Shown: positions 50,464 to 59,451 of the stretch, piece after piece | How the letters are laid out: each line of letters starts with the position of its first letter | Position numbering within the stretch: the stretch's first letter is position 1 | Source of the DNA: Methylomicrobium sp051061015 | GTDB lineage: Bacteria; Pseudomonadota; Gammaproteobacteria; Methylococcales; Methylomonadaceae | Length of the DNA: 64,000 bases | Direction: 5' to 3' | NCBI GenBank assembly: GCA_051061015.1 | Contig: JBPFEG010000050.1 | Coordinates: 1-64,000, forward strand | Position numbers and translations under genes: made by a program | The notes under the pieces: model-generated | What the model saw: only the letters and a program-made list of their open reading frames with translations | Databases searched by the model: none | Told to the model about the DNA's origin: nothing

Positions 50464-51936
50464 ATGCAGGAATTATTTATCGGCGGAGAGAACGGCGTCA
50501 AGGTCTTATTGAATGCCGCGATGGGTAATCGTCACGGGATGATTTCAGGAGCGACCGGCACCGGCAAGACTGTCACGCTGCAAGTCCTCGCCGAAGGCTT
50601 TTCGAAGATCGGCGTGCCGGTATTTCTGGCTGACATCAAGGGGGATTTGTCCGGCATCGCCCAGCCGGGACAGGTCAACGACAAAATCAGCGAACGCGTG
50701 CAGCAGGTGGGCCTCGAAAGCTTCCAGCCGCGCGGAAATCCGGCAGTGTTCTGGGATATCTTCGGTAAAACCGGCCATGCGGTGCGTACTACGATAGCCG
50801 AGATGGGGCCGCTCTTGCTCAGTAATTTACTGGAACTGAACGATACGCAATGCGGGGTCCTGTACAGCTGTTTCAAAATCGCCGACGACAACGGCATGCT
50901 GTTGCTCGACTTGAAAGACTTGCGCTCCCTGTTGACCTGGATGGACGAACATGCGAAAGAATTGCAGGGCGAGTACGGTACGATCGCGTCCGCAAGCGTC
51001 GGTGCGATTCAGCGGCAATTGCTGGTGCTCGAACAGCAGGGGGCGGAAAATTTCTTTGGCGAACCGGCGTTGAGTCTCGAGGACATCTGCAAAACCGACT
51101 TTTCCGGCAACGGCGTGATCAGTCTTCTCGATGCAAGCGAACTGACCAGCAAATCGCCGCGTCTCTATGCAACCTTTTTACTCTGGCTGCTGGCCGAACT
51201 GTACGAGAAACTGCCCGAAGCCGGTGACGCGGACCGGCCGAAGCTGGTATTGTTCTTCGACGAGGCGCATCTGATGTTCGATCAGGCACCGAAAGTGCTG
51301 GTCGACAAAATCGAGCAGATTGTTCGGCTGATCCGCTCGAAAGGCGTCGGCGTGTATTTCATCAGCCAGAGCCCGCTCGATATTCCGGACGAGATCCTCG
51401 GCCAGCTGGGGCTCAAGATTCAGCATGCGCTGCGGGCATTTACTCCGAAAGATCAGGCGGTCGTCAAAAGCGTTGCAGGGACTTTCCGCGCGAATCCAGC
51501 CATCGATACCGAGACCGTGATACTCGAGCTGAAAAAAGGCGAAGCGCTGGTTTCGGTCCTCGATCGGGACGGCAGCCCGACCCCGGTCGAACGCGTTTTG
51601 ATCCGTCCGCCCGAGTCGCAAATCGGGCCTTTGACTGCCGAACAGCGTCAGGAGATGCTCAATCGTTCACCGTTCAAAGGCCGGTACGACCAAGCCGTCG
51701 ACCGTGAATCGGCATACGAAATGCTCAAGCAAAAAGCCCAACTGGCCAGCGCGGCGGATCTTGAGGATATCCAAGCCAGGCTGGACCGAAAAGACTCCAG
51801 CGCGCCACGACAAACCCGTACTCGTGAAACCGCAACCGAAGCGCTGTTCAAAAGCGCCGCACGCAGTATCGGCAGTCAGGTCGGACGGCAGATCGTGCGT
51901 GGCGTGTTAGGCTCCTTGCTCGGCGGACGACGTTGA
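50464..51936 (+). CDS. HerA/FtsK-like ATPase, DUF853 family
   Basis: 490 residues. Walker A ISGATGTGKTVTLQVLAEGF at about 27-46, Walker B LVLFFDEAHLMFDQ at about 258-271, and sensor-type KGVGVYFISQSPLDIPDEIL. It matches the DUF853 helicase HerA-like family found in many Proteobacteria. Its role is unclear; possible DNA pump or repair. The tail (about 410-490) is charged and ends GRQIVRGVLGSLLGGRR, perhaps amphipathic. It stands alone, without NurA beside it. Confidence 0.88.
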   Translation: MQELFIGGENGVKVLLNAAMGNRHGMISGATGTGKTVTLQVLAEGFSKIGVPVFLADIKGDLSGIAQPGQVNDKISERVQQVGLESFQPRGNPAVFWDIFGKTGHAVRTTIAEMGPLLLSNLLELNDTQCGVLYSCFKIADDNGMLLLDLKDLRSLLTWMDEHAKELQGEYGTIASASVGAIQRQLLVLEQQGAENFFGEPALSLEDICKTDFSGNGVISLLDASELTSKSPRLYATFLLWLLAELYEKLPEAGDADRPKLVLFFDEAHLMFDQAPKVLVDKIEQIVRLIRSKGVGVYFISQSPLDIPDEILGQLGLKIQHALRAFTPKDQAVVKSVAGTFRANPAIDTETVILELKKGEALVSVLDRDGSPTPVERVLIRPPESQIGPLTAEQRQEMLNRSPFKGRYDQAVDRESAYEMLKQKAQLASAADLEDIQARLDRKDSSAPRQTRTRETATEALFKSAARSIGSQVGRQIVRGVLGSLLGGRR

Positions 51937-52087
51937 CCCGATCGAGTGCGTCTGGCGATGCCGGCCATGAGTTCATCAATCGGGCATCCATGACCACCTT
52001 AATGGGACTGAAAAAGAAGAACACGATTGCATTCGGACTGATAGTGAATCGGGCGAAGATTAAGTAAGATGTTCGTCCGCCCATCGA

Positions 52088-52129
52088 GGTACGCCCTTAT
52101 TCCTCTAATCAGATTAGGCGTACCTTTTT
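52088..52129 (+). terminator. Cruciform hairpin with T tract after the HerA-like gene
   Basis: GGTACGCC (52088-52095) pairs with GGCGTACC (52117-52124), followed by five T. CTAATC and GATTAG make an inner hairpin in the loop. It can act as a terminator. The arms resemble the GGTACGC ends of the TAGGGT elements. Confidence 0.65.
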
Positions 52130-52211
52130 CAATGACTGAACGCCTCGAAACCGAAAACCGGTACGCAACCAAAACGTACTCTCCGCAAAAGGAATTTAAC
52201 CCACCTCCTGC

Positions 52212-53180
52212 ATGAAGACGCTATATCCAGAGATCAATCCCCATCACATTTTTTATCTTGAAACCGAGAGTCCGCATTCGGTTTACGTGGAGGAAAGCGG
52301 CAATCCTGAAGGCATTCCGGTTATTTTTCTGCACGGCGGTCCGTGTTCCGGCACCAAACCCGATCATCGGCGTTTTTTCGATCCCGAACGGTACCGGATC
52401 ATCCTGTTCGACCAGCGCGGCTGCGGCCAGTCCACACCGTTCGGCGAAATCGAGAACAATACCACCCAGGATCTGATCGAGGACATGGAGCGGATTCGTA
52501 TTCGTTTGAACATCAGCCAATGGCTGCTGTTCGGCGGCTCATGGGGTGCTGCGCTGGGGCTTTTGTATGCCCAGCAGCATCCCGGCCGGGTGCTCGGAAT
52601 GATTTTACGCGGTGTGTTTCTGGCGCGGAAAATGGACATGGACTGGTTTCTTAAAAACGGCGCGGGGCGGATCTATCCCGAACAATGGCAACGCCTGTAC
52701 GAAAGCATCCCCTCGCGTGACCGGGTGAATCTTTTGCAGGGCCTTTGTCATGCAATTTCAGGCGAGGACGAAATTGCCCGCCGCCGGGTCGCGCGCGAAT
52801 GGTCGGCATGGGGGGGACAGGTTGCGCTCGGCAACGGATTCCAGGCGGACGAAAACAGCCATGTCACCGAACAGATGGTTCAACAGGCCGCGATGGAACT
52901 GCATTATGCAGAACACGGTTATTTCGTCGAGGAAAACCAGATCCTGGATAACTGCGATAAACTGCAGGGCATTCCAACGGTGATCATTCACGGCCGCAAC
53001 GATCTGGTCTGCCCGATCGAGGCCGCGTTTAGCCTGCATCATGCATTGCCCGAAGCCGGGATGATCGTGCTGCCGAATGCCGGGCACATCGCCCAAGGCG
53101 AAGATATGATCGACGCCTTGGTCGCCGCCACCGACCGCTTTGCAGCCCAATTGACTTCCCGTGTCGCGGTCGGCGTGTGA
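52212..53180 (+). CDS. pip: Prolyl aminopeptidase (proline iminopeptidase)
   Basis: 322 residues. Alpha/beta hydrolase that removes N-terminal proline from peptides. Motifs: HGGPCSGTKPDHRRFFDP (oxyanion), FDQRGCGQSTPFGEIENNTT (DQRGCG-S signature), nucleophile GGSWGAALGLL (Ser about 117), ARREWSAWGG-like substrate loop, IHGRNDLVCP (Asp) and NAGHIAQG (His). No signal peptide, so cytoplasmic. It is followed 14 bases later by ubiX. Confidence 0.92.
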   Translation: MKTLYPEINPHHIFYLETESPHSVYVEESGNPEGIPVIFLHGGPCSGTKPDHRRFFDPERYRIILFDQRGCGQSTPFGEIENNTTQDLIEDMERIRIRLNISQWLLFGGSWGAALGLLYAQQHPGRVLGMILRGVFLARKMDMDWFLKNGAGRIYPEQWQRLYESIPSRDRVNLLQGLCHAISGEDEIARRRVAREWSAWGGQVALGNGFQADENSHVTEQMVQQAAMELHYAEHGYFVEENQILDNCDKLQGIPTVIIHGRNDLVCPIEAAFSLHHALPEAGMIVLPNAGHIAQGEDMIDALVAATDRFAAQLTSRVAVGV

Positions 53181-53194
53181 AGGAGTAATTGCGG

Positions 53195-53767
53195 ATGCAG
53201 AAAAAACGATTGATCATCGCAATGACCGGTGCGACCGGCGCGGTTTATGGCGTAAGGATGCTGCAGCATTTGCAGTCGCAGCCGGAATGGGAAACCCATC
53301 TGATCATTTCGGATGCGGGGGTAGTGAACTTGAAGCACGAAATGGACATGAAACGCGGCGATTTATACCGCTTCGCCGATGTCACGCACGGGATCGGCGA
53401 CATCGCCGCCAGCATCGCGAGCGGCGGCTTCAAGACTGAAGGGATGATCATCGCGCCGTGTTCGATGAAAACGCTCGCCGCGGTCGCGCACGGCTTTGGC
53501 GACAACCTGATCTCGCGTTCCGCCGACGTGGTATTGAAAGAACGGCGGAGACTTGTGATCATGCCGCGCGAAACGCCGCTGAATCTGGCGCATATCCGCA
53601 ACATGGCGGCCGTAACTGAAATGGGCGGGATCATTTTTCCGCCGATGCCCGCTTTTTACAATAAATCGGATTCGCTGGCGGTAATGGTCGACGAAACGGT
53701 CGGCCGGGTGCTCGATATGTTCGGCGCGGATGTAAAAGGATTATATACGCCTTGGGAAGGGCTGTAG
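53195..53767 (+). CDS. ubiX: Flavin prenyltransferase UbiX
   Basis: 190 residues from the ATG at 53195 (GGAG before it). Makes prenylated FMN for the decarboxylase UbiD in ubiquinone synthesis. Motifs: IAMTGATGAVYGVRML, APCSMKTLAAVAHGFGDNLI, RRRLVIMPRETPLN, and HIRNMAAVTEMGGIIFPPMP. Length and motifs are standard. It lies 14 bases after pip, so the two are likely one operon. An inverted-repeat region follows. Confidence 0.94.
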   Translation: MQKKRLIIAMTGATGAVYGVRMLQHLQSQPEWETHLIISDAGVVNLKHEMDMKRGDLYRFADVTHGIGDIAASIASGGFKTEGMIIAPCSMKTLAAVAHGFGDNLISRSADVVLKERRRLVIMPRETPLNLAHIRNMAAVTEMGGIIFPPMPAFYNKSDSLAVMVDETVGRVLDMFGADVKGLYTPWEGL

Positions 53768-53780
53768 GGTCTGCATTGAT

Positions 53781-53842
53781 GCCCTTTAGAGTGTGTTGCG
53801 TACCATTTTCATAATACGCAGCCGTTGAGTTTTTGAAAGGGC
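53781..53842. repeat. Inverted-repeat region related to the TAGGGT elements
   Basis: GCCCTTT (53781-53787) pairs with AAAGGGC (53836-53842). Inside, TGCGTA (53797-53802) pairs with TACGCA (53815-53820). GCGTACCATTTTCA and CCGTTGAG inside match the spacer of the element at 17826 (GCGCACCATTTTCA, CCGTTGGG). It lies between convergent ubiX and the TPR gene. Confidence 0.5.
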
Positions 53843-53863
53843 ACTCGATGGATACCCACACGG

Positions 53864-55588
53864 CTACATCGGTTTGATGTCGAATGCCACGCAGACCCGC
53901 TCCTGGTCCGAATGAAACGGAATCGTGCGGTGAAACAGGGAAGAAGGGAACAGCACCAGATCGCCGACCTGCTGATCGACGATTCGGCTCGGAAAATCGT
54001 TATGTAACCTGGGGTAATCGTCGCCGTCGGTACTGTATTCGAAGCTGCCTTCATGGCCTTGATGTTTGTCCGGCAGCTTGAGATAGACGCAGCCGCTGAT
54101 CCAGCCTTCCTCATGGATGTGCGAGGTCAGATAACCGCCTTGATTCATTCGCAGGTACCAGGAACTGGTAAACTCGATCCGGCGCGGAAACGCCCTGATG
54201 ATTTCCTCGCGGCTGTCCACAAAATGCTGCCGGTATTCCAGCACTTTTTGCCGAATCAGCGCAGCCAGTTTCTGGAAAGAGGGTTCGGAACGCAGCAATA
54301 AATTGCCGGCCGACTGCATTCCGAAATAGAGCCGTCCCTGTTTTCTTTCCGCAATCGCAAGATGCTGAATGTCCTGCAAGAGCTCCTGCAGCAGCGGACT
54401 CTGGGGCGAGGTCAGTTCCTCAATCCGGGTATGCAGCACATAATTCATAGGGTCTTTGCAGAAATGATAGGTGTTTTGCTGGCCGAAGTTGGTCGCGTAG
54501 TGAGTCGCCAGCGCGCCTAGCAGTACCGAATGATGCGGGGTAATGGCCGCTAGTTGATCAAGGCGTTGTTTGAAAAGCTCGAATTGCCCGGTTTTGTACA
54601 GGCATTGCAGTGACCGTTCCTTGCTGTCGGCAAAGTCGGACGCTTCGAAATAAGGGATCGCATCACGCAGACGTCCGGTAAGGCAGAGTGTTTCGCCGAA
54701 ATTGTATTGCGCGCGCGGATGCTGCGGCTGCGCCGCCAATGCCCGTTCATAACAGCGTACCGCGTCCCCCATCTCGCCGAGGTCGCGGAGGGTTTCGCCG
54801 AGCGAGTTCCAGGCATCGGCAAACTGAAGGTCCAGATTGACGGCTTCCCGAAATTCCCGCACCGCCTCCTGATGCCGTCCCAGTCCGTACAAGACCGTGC
54901 CGAGATTGAAATGGCCGCGCGCATCGGGATGAATTGCAAGGGCTTTGCGGTAGCATTGCTCGGCTTCCTCCAGTTTCCCCTGTTGTTGCAGCACGATACC
55001 GAGATTCCCGAGCGCTTCAAAAAAACGCGGATCCAGATCGATGGCTTTTTGGTAATGCGGCGCCGCCTCCTTCAAAAAACCTTGCTCTTGCAGTAAGGCG
55101 CCCAGATTGAAATGCGCGGAAGGCAGGGCTGGCTTCAGCTGCAAAGCTTTCCGGTAACTGGCGACCGCTGCCTTCTGATCGTTTAATTGGGTCTGAAGCA
55201 CGCCCAGATTGAAATGAATTTCGGCGATGCCCGGATCGATCGCCAGCAGTTTCCGAAAGCTGGCTGCCGCTTCGCGCAATTTGCCCTGCTGCTGCTGGCA
55301 AAGGCCCAGGATGTTGTACAGCACCGGCGCTTTCGGATAAGTCCCGAGCAGGGATTGCGCGGTCAGTTCGGCCTGCTGCAAGCGGCCGCTCTGGTAAAGT
55401 TGGTGCAGCGTCAGCAATTCGTTCGATTGCGGCTGTTTCAAAGGCTTCAGTTGGGATTTCACAAGACTCTGCTTCACATGGCGCCAAAAGTTAAGATAGC
55501 TGACGCGAATTTTTGCTGTTGCGGAAAACCAGCGGTTTTTCATCAGCGGCTGATGCGCTTGTTCTGGCCGAATTAATCGCTTCGTCAA
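53864..55588 (-). CDS. TPR protein with C-terminal 2OG-Fe(II) oxygenase domain
   Basis: 574 residues. About 60-330 is a chain of TPR repeats, with N-F-L-G and Y-x-x-A-L motifs such as HFNLGALLQEQGFLKEAAPH and ALGNLGIVLQQQGKLEEAEQ. The last 200 residues are an oxygenase of the 2OG-Fe(II) type: GGYLTSHIHEEGWISGCVYL (first iron His and acid), DLVLFPSSLFHRTIPFHSDQ (second iron His), and ERVCVAFDIKP (2OG Arg). The gene overlaps the end of pqqE by about 98 bases if it starts at 55588, or 53 bases from the ATG at 55543. It may hydroxylate a protein held by the TPRs. The link to PQQ is positional only. Confidence 0.8.
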   Translation of the reverse strand: MTKRLIRPEQAHQPLMKNRWFSATAKIRVSYLNFWRHVKQSLVKSQLKPLKQPQSNELLTLHQLYQSGRLQQAELTAQSLLGTYPKAPVLYNILGLCQQQQGKLREAAASFRKLLAIDPGIAEIHFNLGVLQTQLNDQKAAVASYRKALQLKPALPSAHFNLGALLQEQGFLKEAAPHYQKAIDLDPRFFEALGNLGIVLQQQGKLEEAEQCYRKALAIHPDARGHFNLGTVLYGLGRHQEAVREFREAVNLDLQFADAWNSLGETLRDLGEMGDAVRCYERALAAQPQHPRAQYNFGETLCLTGRLRDAIPYFEASDFADSKERSLQCLYKTGQFELFKQRLDQLAAITPHHSVLLGALATHYATNFGQQNTYHFCKDPMNYVLHTRIEELTSPQSPLLQELLQDIQHLAIAERKQGRLYFGMQSAGNLLLRSEPSFQKLAALIRQKVLEYRQHFVDSREEIIRAFPRRIEFTSSWYLRMNQGGYLTSHIHEEGWISGCVYLKLPDKHQGHEGSFEYSTDGDDYPRLHNDFPSRIVDQQVGDLVLFPSSLFHRTIPFHSDQERVCVAFDIKPM

Positions 55589-56618
55589 TTAAATGGTGAT
55601 CCGGCGATTTGCTGCATACCGGATCGGCCGCATACATATCGCCGGCCAGCAGATAAGCCTGGCACCGGCAGCCGCCGTGGTCCTTTTGTTTTTCGTCGCA
55701 GCTTCGGCACGGCTCCTTCATCCAGTCCTCGCCGCGGAAAAAGTTGAACGCTTTCGACTCGTTCCAAATCTGTTCGATGCTGTAGTCCTTCACGTTCGGG
55801 CAGTCAAGGCCCGGCAATACGCGCGCCTCGTGGCAAGGCAGCGCCATCCCGTCCGGGGCAATCGTCAGGAAGGTGGTGCCCCAGCCGTTCATGCAGGCTT
55901 TCGGGCGGTCTTCGTAATAATCGGGCACCACATAATAGATTTTCATCCTGCCCGCGACTTTTTCCTTGAAAGCCTGCGCAATTGCCTCGGCCTGTTCGAA
56001 CTGTTCTTTCGTCGGCATCAAGAGGTCGCGGTTCACATGCGCCCAGCCGTAGTATTGCGTATTCGCAAGCTCCAGGTAGTCGGCGCCGAGTTCCTCGGCC
56101 ATCGCCAGAATTTCGGGCATTTGGTGGATATTCTCGCGGTGGATTACCACGCACAGCACCATCGGGTAACCGTGCTTCTTGACCAGATGCGCGACTTCCT
56201 TTTTATGCTGAAACGAGGCGGTGCCGGCGATATGGTCGTTCAGTTCCTGCGTGCTGGCCTGAATGCTGACCTGGATATGGTCGAGGCCGGCTTTCTTGAG
56301 CTGGATGATCTTTTCTTCGGTCATCCCGTAGCCGGAGGTGATCAGGTTGGAATAATAGCCGAGCTCCCGCGCATGTTGGACCAGTTCGACCAGATCCTTG
56401 CGGGTCAGCGGCTCGCCGCCCGAAAAGCCGAGCTGCACTGCGCCCATTTTGCGCGCTTCGGTGAGCACGCGCTTCCAGTCGCCGGTGTTCAGCTCGGACG
56501 GGTATTTGCTGTAATCGACCGGATTCGAGCAATAGGGGCATTGCAGCGGGCAGGCATAGGTCAGTTCCGCCAGCAGCCAGCGCGGCGGGGTAATCTTAAT
56601 GTTGTTGGATCCAGCCAT
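55491..56618 (-). CDS. pqqE: PQQ synthesis radical SAM protein PqqE
   Basis: 375 residues from the ATG at 56618 (MAGSNNIKITPPRWLLAELT); the earlier ATG at 56654 lies further inside pqqD. Radical SAM motif CPLQCPYCSNP, then AVQLGFSGGEPLTRKDL. C-terminal auxiliary-cluster motifs are EPCRSCDEKQKDHGGCRCQA and DPVCSKSPDHH. PqqE joins the Glu and Tyr side chains of PqqA by a carbon-carbon bond, the first step to PQQ. It overlaps pqqD by about 23 bases. PQQ is the cofactor of methanol dehydrogenase. pqqA-C are not in this window next to it. Confidence 0.96.
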   Translation of the reverse strand: MAGSNNIKITPPRWLLAELTYACPLQCPYCSNPVDYSKYPSELNTGDWKRVLTEARKMGAVQLGFSGGEPLTRKDLVELVQHARELGYYSNLITSGYGMTEEKIIQLKKAGLDHIQVSIQASTQELNDHIAGTASFQHKKEVAHLVKKHGYPMVLCVVIHRENIHQMPEILAMAEELGADYLELANTQYYGWAHVNRDLLMPTKEQFEQAEAIAQAFKEKVAGRMKIYYVVPDYYEDRPKACMNGWGTTFLTIAPDGMALPCHEARVLPGLDCPNVKDYSIEQIWNESKAFNFFRGEDWMKEPCRSCDEKQKDHGGCRCQAYLLAGDMYAADPVCSKSPDHHLIDEAINSARTSASAADEKPLVFRNSKNSRQLS

Positions 56619-56868
56619 TTTGGAGTGCGATGTCGAGAAAAGAAGTGATGTCATCGGTCAGACCCGAGGTGGCAAACTTCTGTTCCAGCTCGCTGACGAT
56701 CTGGCCCAGATTATGCGCGCCGTCGCACAATTTCAGAATTTCGGCCGAACTCTGGTTCAGTTCAACCATGCCTTCGGGGTAGAGAATCACGAATTTTTGC
56801 TGGGCTTCTTCCCATTGCAGGCGGTGCAGCGGAGAAAATTTGATCAGGTGGTCTGGATTAATCGCCAT
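56596..56868 (-). CDS. pqqD: PQQ synthesis peptide chaperone PqqD
   Basis: 90 residues. PqqD winged-helix fold: LIKFSPLHRLQWEEAQQKFV, ILYPEGMVELNQSSAEILKL, DGAHNLGQIVSELEQKF. It holds the PqqA peptide for PqqE. It is translated just before pqqE with overlap. Upstream the next gene is a phosphopantetheinyl transferase, so pqqA, pqqB and pqqC are not adjacent. Confidence 0.95.
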   Translation of the reverse strand: MAINPDHLIKFSPLHRLQWEEAQQKFVILYPEGMVELNQSSAEILKLCDGAHNLGQIVSELEQKFATSGLTDDITSFLDIALQNGWIQQH

Positions 56869-57039
56869 GTTAATAAGTTGTGTAGTCAGCCGGTACGGCG
56901 TTTTTTATCTGAAGCAGGCCTCTTCGGGAAAGAGCGTTCACCTCGAAGTCCCGGATATGCCGTCAAAGACGGGAAGCATACTTGTCGTGCCAAAAATGTC
57001 AAATCATTCGACCCGCCCCCGACTCAAAACCGGGCGAAT

Positions 57040-57720
57040 TCAAAATGCTTCCATGTTAACCGCAGCGATAGGACCGTCAACCGCAACGGCCCCGCAAACC
57101 TCGTTTCCGACATCAAGCGTATGGAGCGACCAGTTTTCGGCAGGCCCGCAGGATGCCGGCACATGAAGCATTCTCGATGGATTGGCCGGATCGACCACGC
57201 AGTGGTGCAAACCCAGGCCGATGCCCCGGCCGACCGCCTTGACGAAGGCTTCCTTGTATGTCCAGAAATGATAAAAGGCGCGAAATTGCTCTGTTTCGGA
57301 CAGGGCCTGCCAATAGGCTATTTCTTCCGCTCCGAAGCATTTATCGGCCAGTGCGGCCAGATTGGTTCTGGGTTTGCAGGCTTCGATATCGATGCCGACC
57401 CGGCAGCTGCGGCCTATCACCACCGCGATCCGGTCGGCCGTATGCGACAGGTTGAAGGCAATTTCCGGAAAATCGACCAAATAAGGTTTGCCGTGGGGAT
57501 GTTTGCTGAATCGCAGCGTCTCCGGCGGGCTATCGGTTGCTTCCCCCAACAGCATCCGCAGTCGTCCATATGTCTCGATATAATACGCCTGCCTTTGGGG
57601 GTTATTGATGCCTTCCGCGCGGTGTTGCTCCTCGCCGTTGAGCAGGCCCCAGTAATAGGCTGAATCATCAGCATGTACGCAGAGCCTGCCGAGTCTGATA
57701 TTCAGTGAATGCGCAATCAT
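57040..57720 (-). CDS. 4'-phosphopantetheinyl transferase, Sfp type
   Basis: 226 residues. Motifs: HPHGKPYL, IAFNLSHTADRIAVVIG, VGIDIEACKPR (metal Asp/Glu), and FYHFWTYKEAFVKAVGRGIG (Glu and Lys). It moves phosphopantetheine from CoA to carrier proteins. Sfp-type enzymes can serve polyketide and nonribosomal systems as well as the acyl carrier protein of fatty acid synthesis. No such synthase genes are in the window. It lies about 170 bases upstream of pqqD and 36 bases after ggt. Confidence 0.9.
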   Translation of the reverse strand: MIAHSLNIRLGRLCVHADDSAYYWGLLNGEEQHRAEGINNPQRQAYYIETYGRLRMLLGEATDSPPETLRFSKHPHGKPYLVDFPEIAFNLSHTADRIAVVIGRSCRVGIDIEACKPRTNLAALADKCFGAEEIAYWQALSETEQFRAFYHFWTYKEAFVKAVGRGIGLGLHHCVVDPANPSRMLHVPASCGPAENWSLHTLDVGNEVCGAVAVDGPIAAVNMEAF

Positions 57721-57756
57721 GGCCGATAGGTACCGCCGGCTCGGATTCTGGCCGGA

Positions 57757-59451
57757 CTACGGACCAACAAGAGCCAGTCCTTCACCGCGCGGATCGCTGC
57801 CGGCGCTCAATTGCCGGGTCTTTTTGTTCCAGAGCACCGCCTGCATGTCGCCGTAACGGTCAGCCAGGCCTGTCAATTGATGTCCCTTCGCAGCAAGGGA
57901 GGCAATTTCAGCCGCGCTCAATGCGCCGGGTTCGTATTGAATCGCATCCGGCAAATATTGATGATGAAAGCGCGGTGCCTTGACCCAGGACGAGGGATCA
58001 TGGCCTTCTGCATAATCCAGCGCCGCCAGCATTACCATCGAGATGATCCGGCTGCCGCCCGGCGTGCCCAGTACCGCGATGCCTCGGTCGTTTTCGAGAA
58101 AGGTCGGCGTCATGCTCGACAGCATCCGTTTGCCCGGTTGAATCGCATTCGCGGCGCCGCCGACCAGTCCATAGACGTTGCCTGATCCTGTGCTGCTCGC
58201 GAAATCGTCCATCTCGTCGTTCAGCAGTACGCCGGTTCCCTCCGCAACGAAGCCGGAACCGAAAGGGAAATTGATGCTCAAGGTCGCCGCGACGCGATTG
58301 CCTTCCGAGTCGATGATCGAAAAATGAGTCGTATTCGCCGCTTCGGGTTCTTGTTCGGTTTCCCCTGCCATCATCGTGCTCGGCAGCGCTTTGTCGAGTC
58401 GGAGCGTGCTGCGCAATCCCTCCGCATAATCTTCATCCAGCAGTCGTTTGACCGGAATAGAGGTATAGTCCGGATCGCCGAGGTACAGGGCACGGTCGTG
58501 ATAGGCTCTCCGCATCGCTTCGATGACCAGGTGCTTGCGCGTCGCTTTGTCGACCTTTTCCAGGTCGTAGCCGGCCAGGATATTCAATGCTTCGGTCAGT
58601 ACGATGCCGCCTGACGAGGACGGCGAGGCACTGGTGATTTTGATCCCATGATACTCGCCTTTGACCGGTCGGCGTTCGATGATACGGTAGGACTCCAGGT
58701 CCGCTTCGGTCCAGATACCGCCAGCGGCGTTGACGCTGTCGACGAGCTTCGATCCCGTCTCGCCGCGGTAAAATCCGTCCCGGCCCGAGGCGGCGATTCG
58801 TTTGAGCGTACGGGCCAGATCCGGCTGGCGCAGAATCGAAAATGGGGCGATGAACTCGCCGTAGGGCAGAAAGATGCGGGAAGAGGACGGAAAGCGTCGG
58901 ATGACCGGTTGCCGGGTTCCAAGCAGCTTATGGAATTTACGGCCGACTGCAAAACCGTTCTCGGCATAGCGGATCGCCGGAGCTAGCGATTCCGTCAAGG
59001 GCAGGCGGCCGTAACGTTCCGACAAATGCGCCAGCGCAGCCGGCATACCGGGTATAGCGGCGGCTAAGGCGCCGTCGATCGACAATTTCTGGACTACCTT
59101 GCCCTGCCTGTCCAGAAACATGTCCTTGCGTGCGGCGAACGGCGCTTTCTCGCGGCCATCGATCATCGTTTCGAAACCATCGCTTGCTCGGTGCAGCAGC
59201 CAATATCCGCCGCCTCCCAGCCCCGAGCCGGAAGGCTCGACCACTGACAGCGCCGCGCTGACTGCAACGGCTGCATCAAACACATTGCCGCCTTCCTGGA
59301 GTATTTCGAATCCGGCGCGCGTAGCCAACGGGTGCGCGCTCGCGATTGCGGCTTGAAGCGGCTGTTGTCCGGAAGCAGAATTTGCCTGGAGCGGCGCAGT
59401 AACGAACAGCAGACATGCCCAAAGGCAGATCGGATGTTTCAGGTCAGGCAT
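57757..59451 (-). CDS. ggt: Gamma-glutamyltransferase
   Basis: 564 residues from the ATG at 59451 (GAGGA 6 bases before). Sec signal MPDLKHPICLWACLLFVTAP then LQANS. Periplasmic autoprocessing enzyme that cuts glutathione. The catalytic Thr lies in NTTHFSIID. The other motifs: DGREKAPFAARKDMFLD (Arg binding glutamate), SSSGGIVLTEALNIL, NFPFGSGFVAEGTGVLLNDE, and FGTPGGSRIISM-type GTPGGSRII near the C-terminus. Its start overlaps the end of the small membrane-protein gene by 8 bases. Confidence 0.93.
   Translation of the reverse strand: MPDLKHPICLWACLLFVTAPLQANSASGQQPLQAAIASAHPLATRAGFEILQEGGNVFDAAVAVSAALSVVEPSGSGLGGGGYWLLHRASDGFETMIDGREKAPFAARKDMFLDRQGKVVQKLSIDGALAAAIPGMPAALAHLSERYGRLPLTESLAPAIRYAENGFAVGRKFHKLLGTRQPVIRRFPSSSRIFLPYGEFIAPFSILRQPDLARTLKRIAASGRDGFYRGETGSKLVDSVNAAGGIWTEADLESYRIIERRPVKGEYHGIKITSASPSSSGGIVLTEALNILAGYDLEKVDKATRKHLVIEAMRRAYHDRALYLGDPDYTSIPVKRLLDEDYAEGLRSTLRLDKALPSTMMAGETEQEPEAANTTHFSIIDSEGNRVAATLSINFPFGSGFVAEGTGVLLNDEMDDFASSTGSGNVYGLVGGAANAIQPGKRMLSSMTPTFLENDRGIAVLGTPGGSRIISMVMLAALDYAEGHDPSSWVKAPRFHHQYLPDAIQYEPGALSAAEIASLAAKGHQLTGLADRYGDMQAVLWNKKTRQLSAGSDPRGEGLALVGP

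Noticed and set aside
51990..52067. 25-codon frame after the HerA-like gene (MTTLMGLKKKNTIAFGLIVN...)
   Set aside because: Too short, no ribosome site, not recognised.
55593..56648. 351-codon frame antisense to pqqE
   Set aside because: pqqE is certain by its motifs; the antisense frame is a by-product of codon usage.
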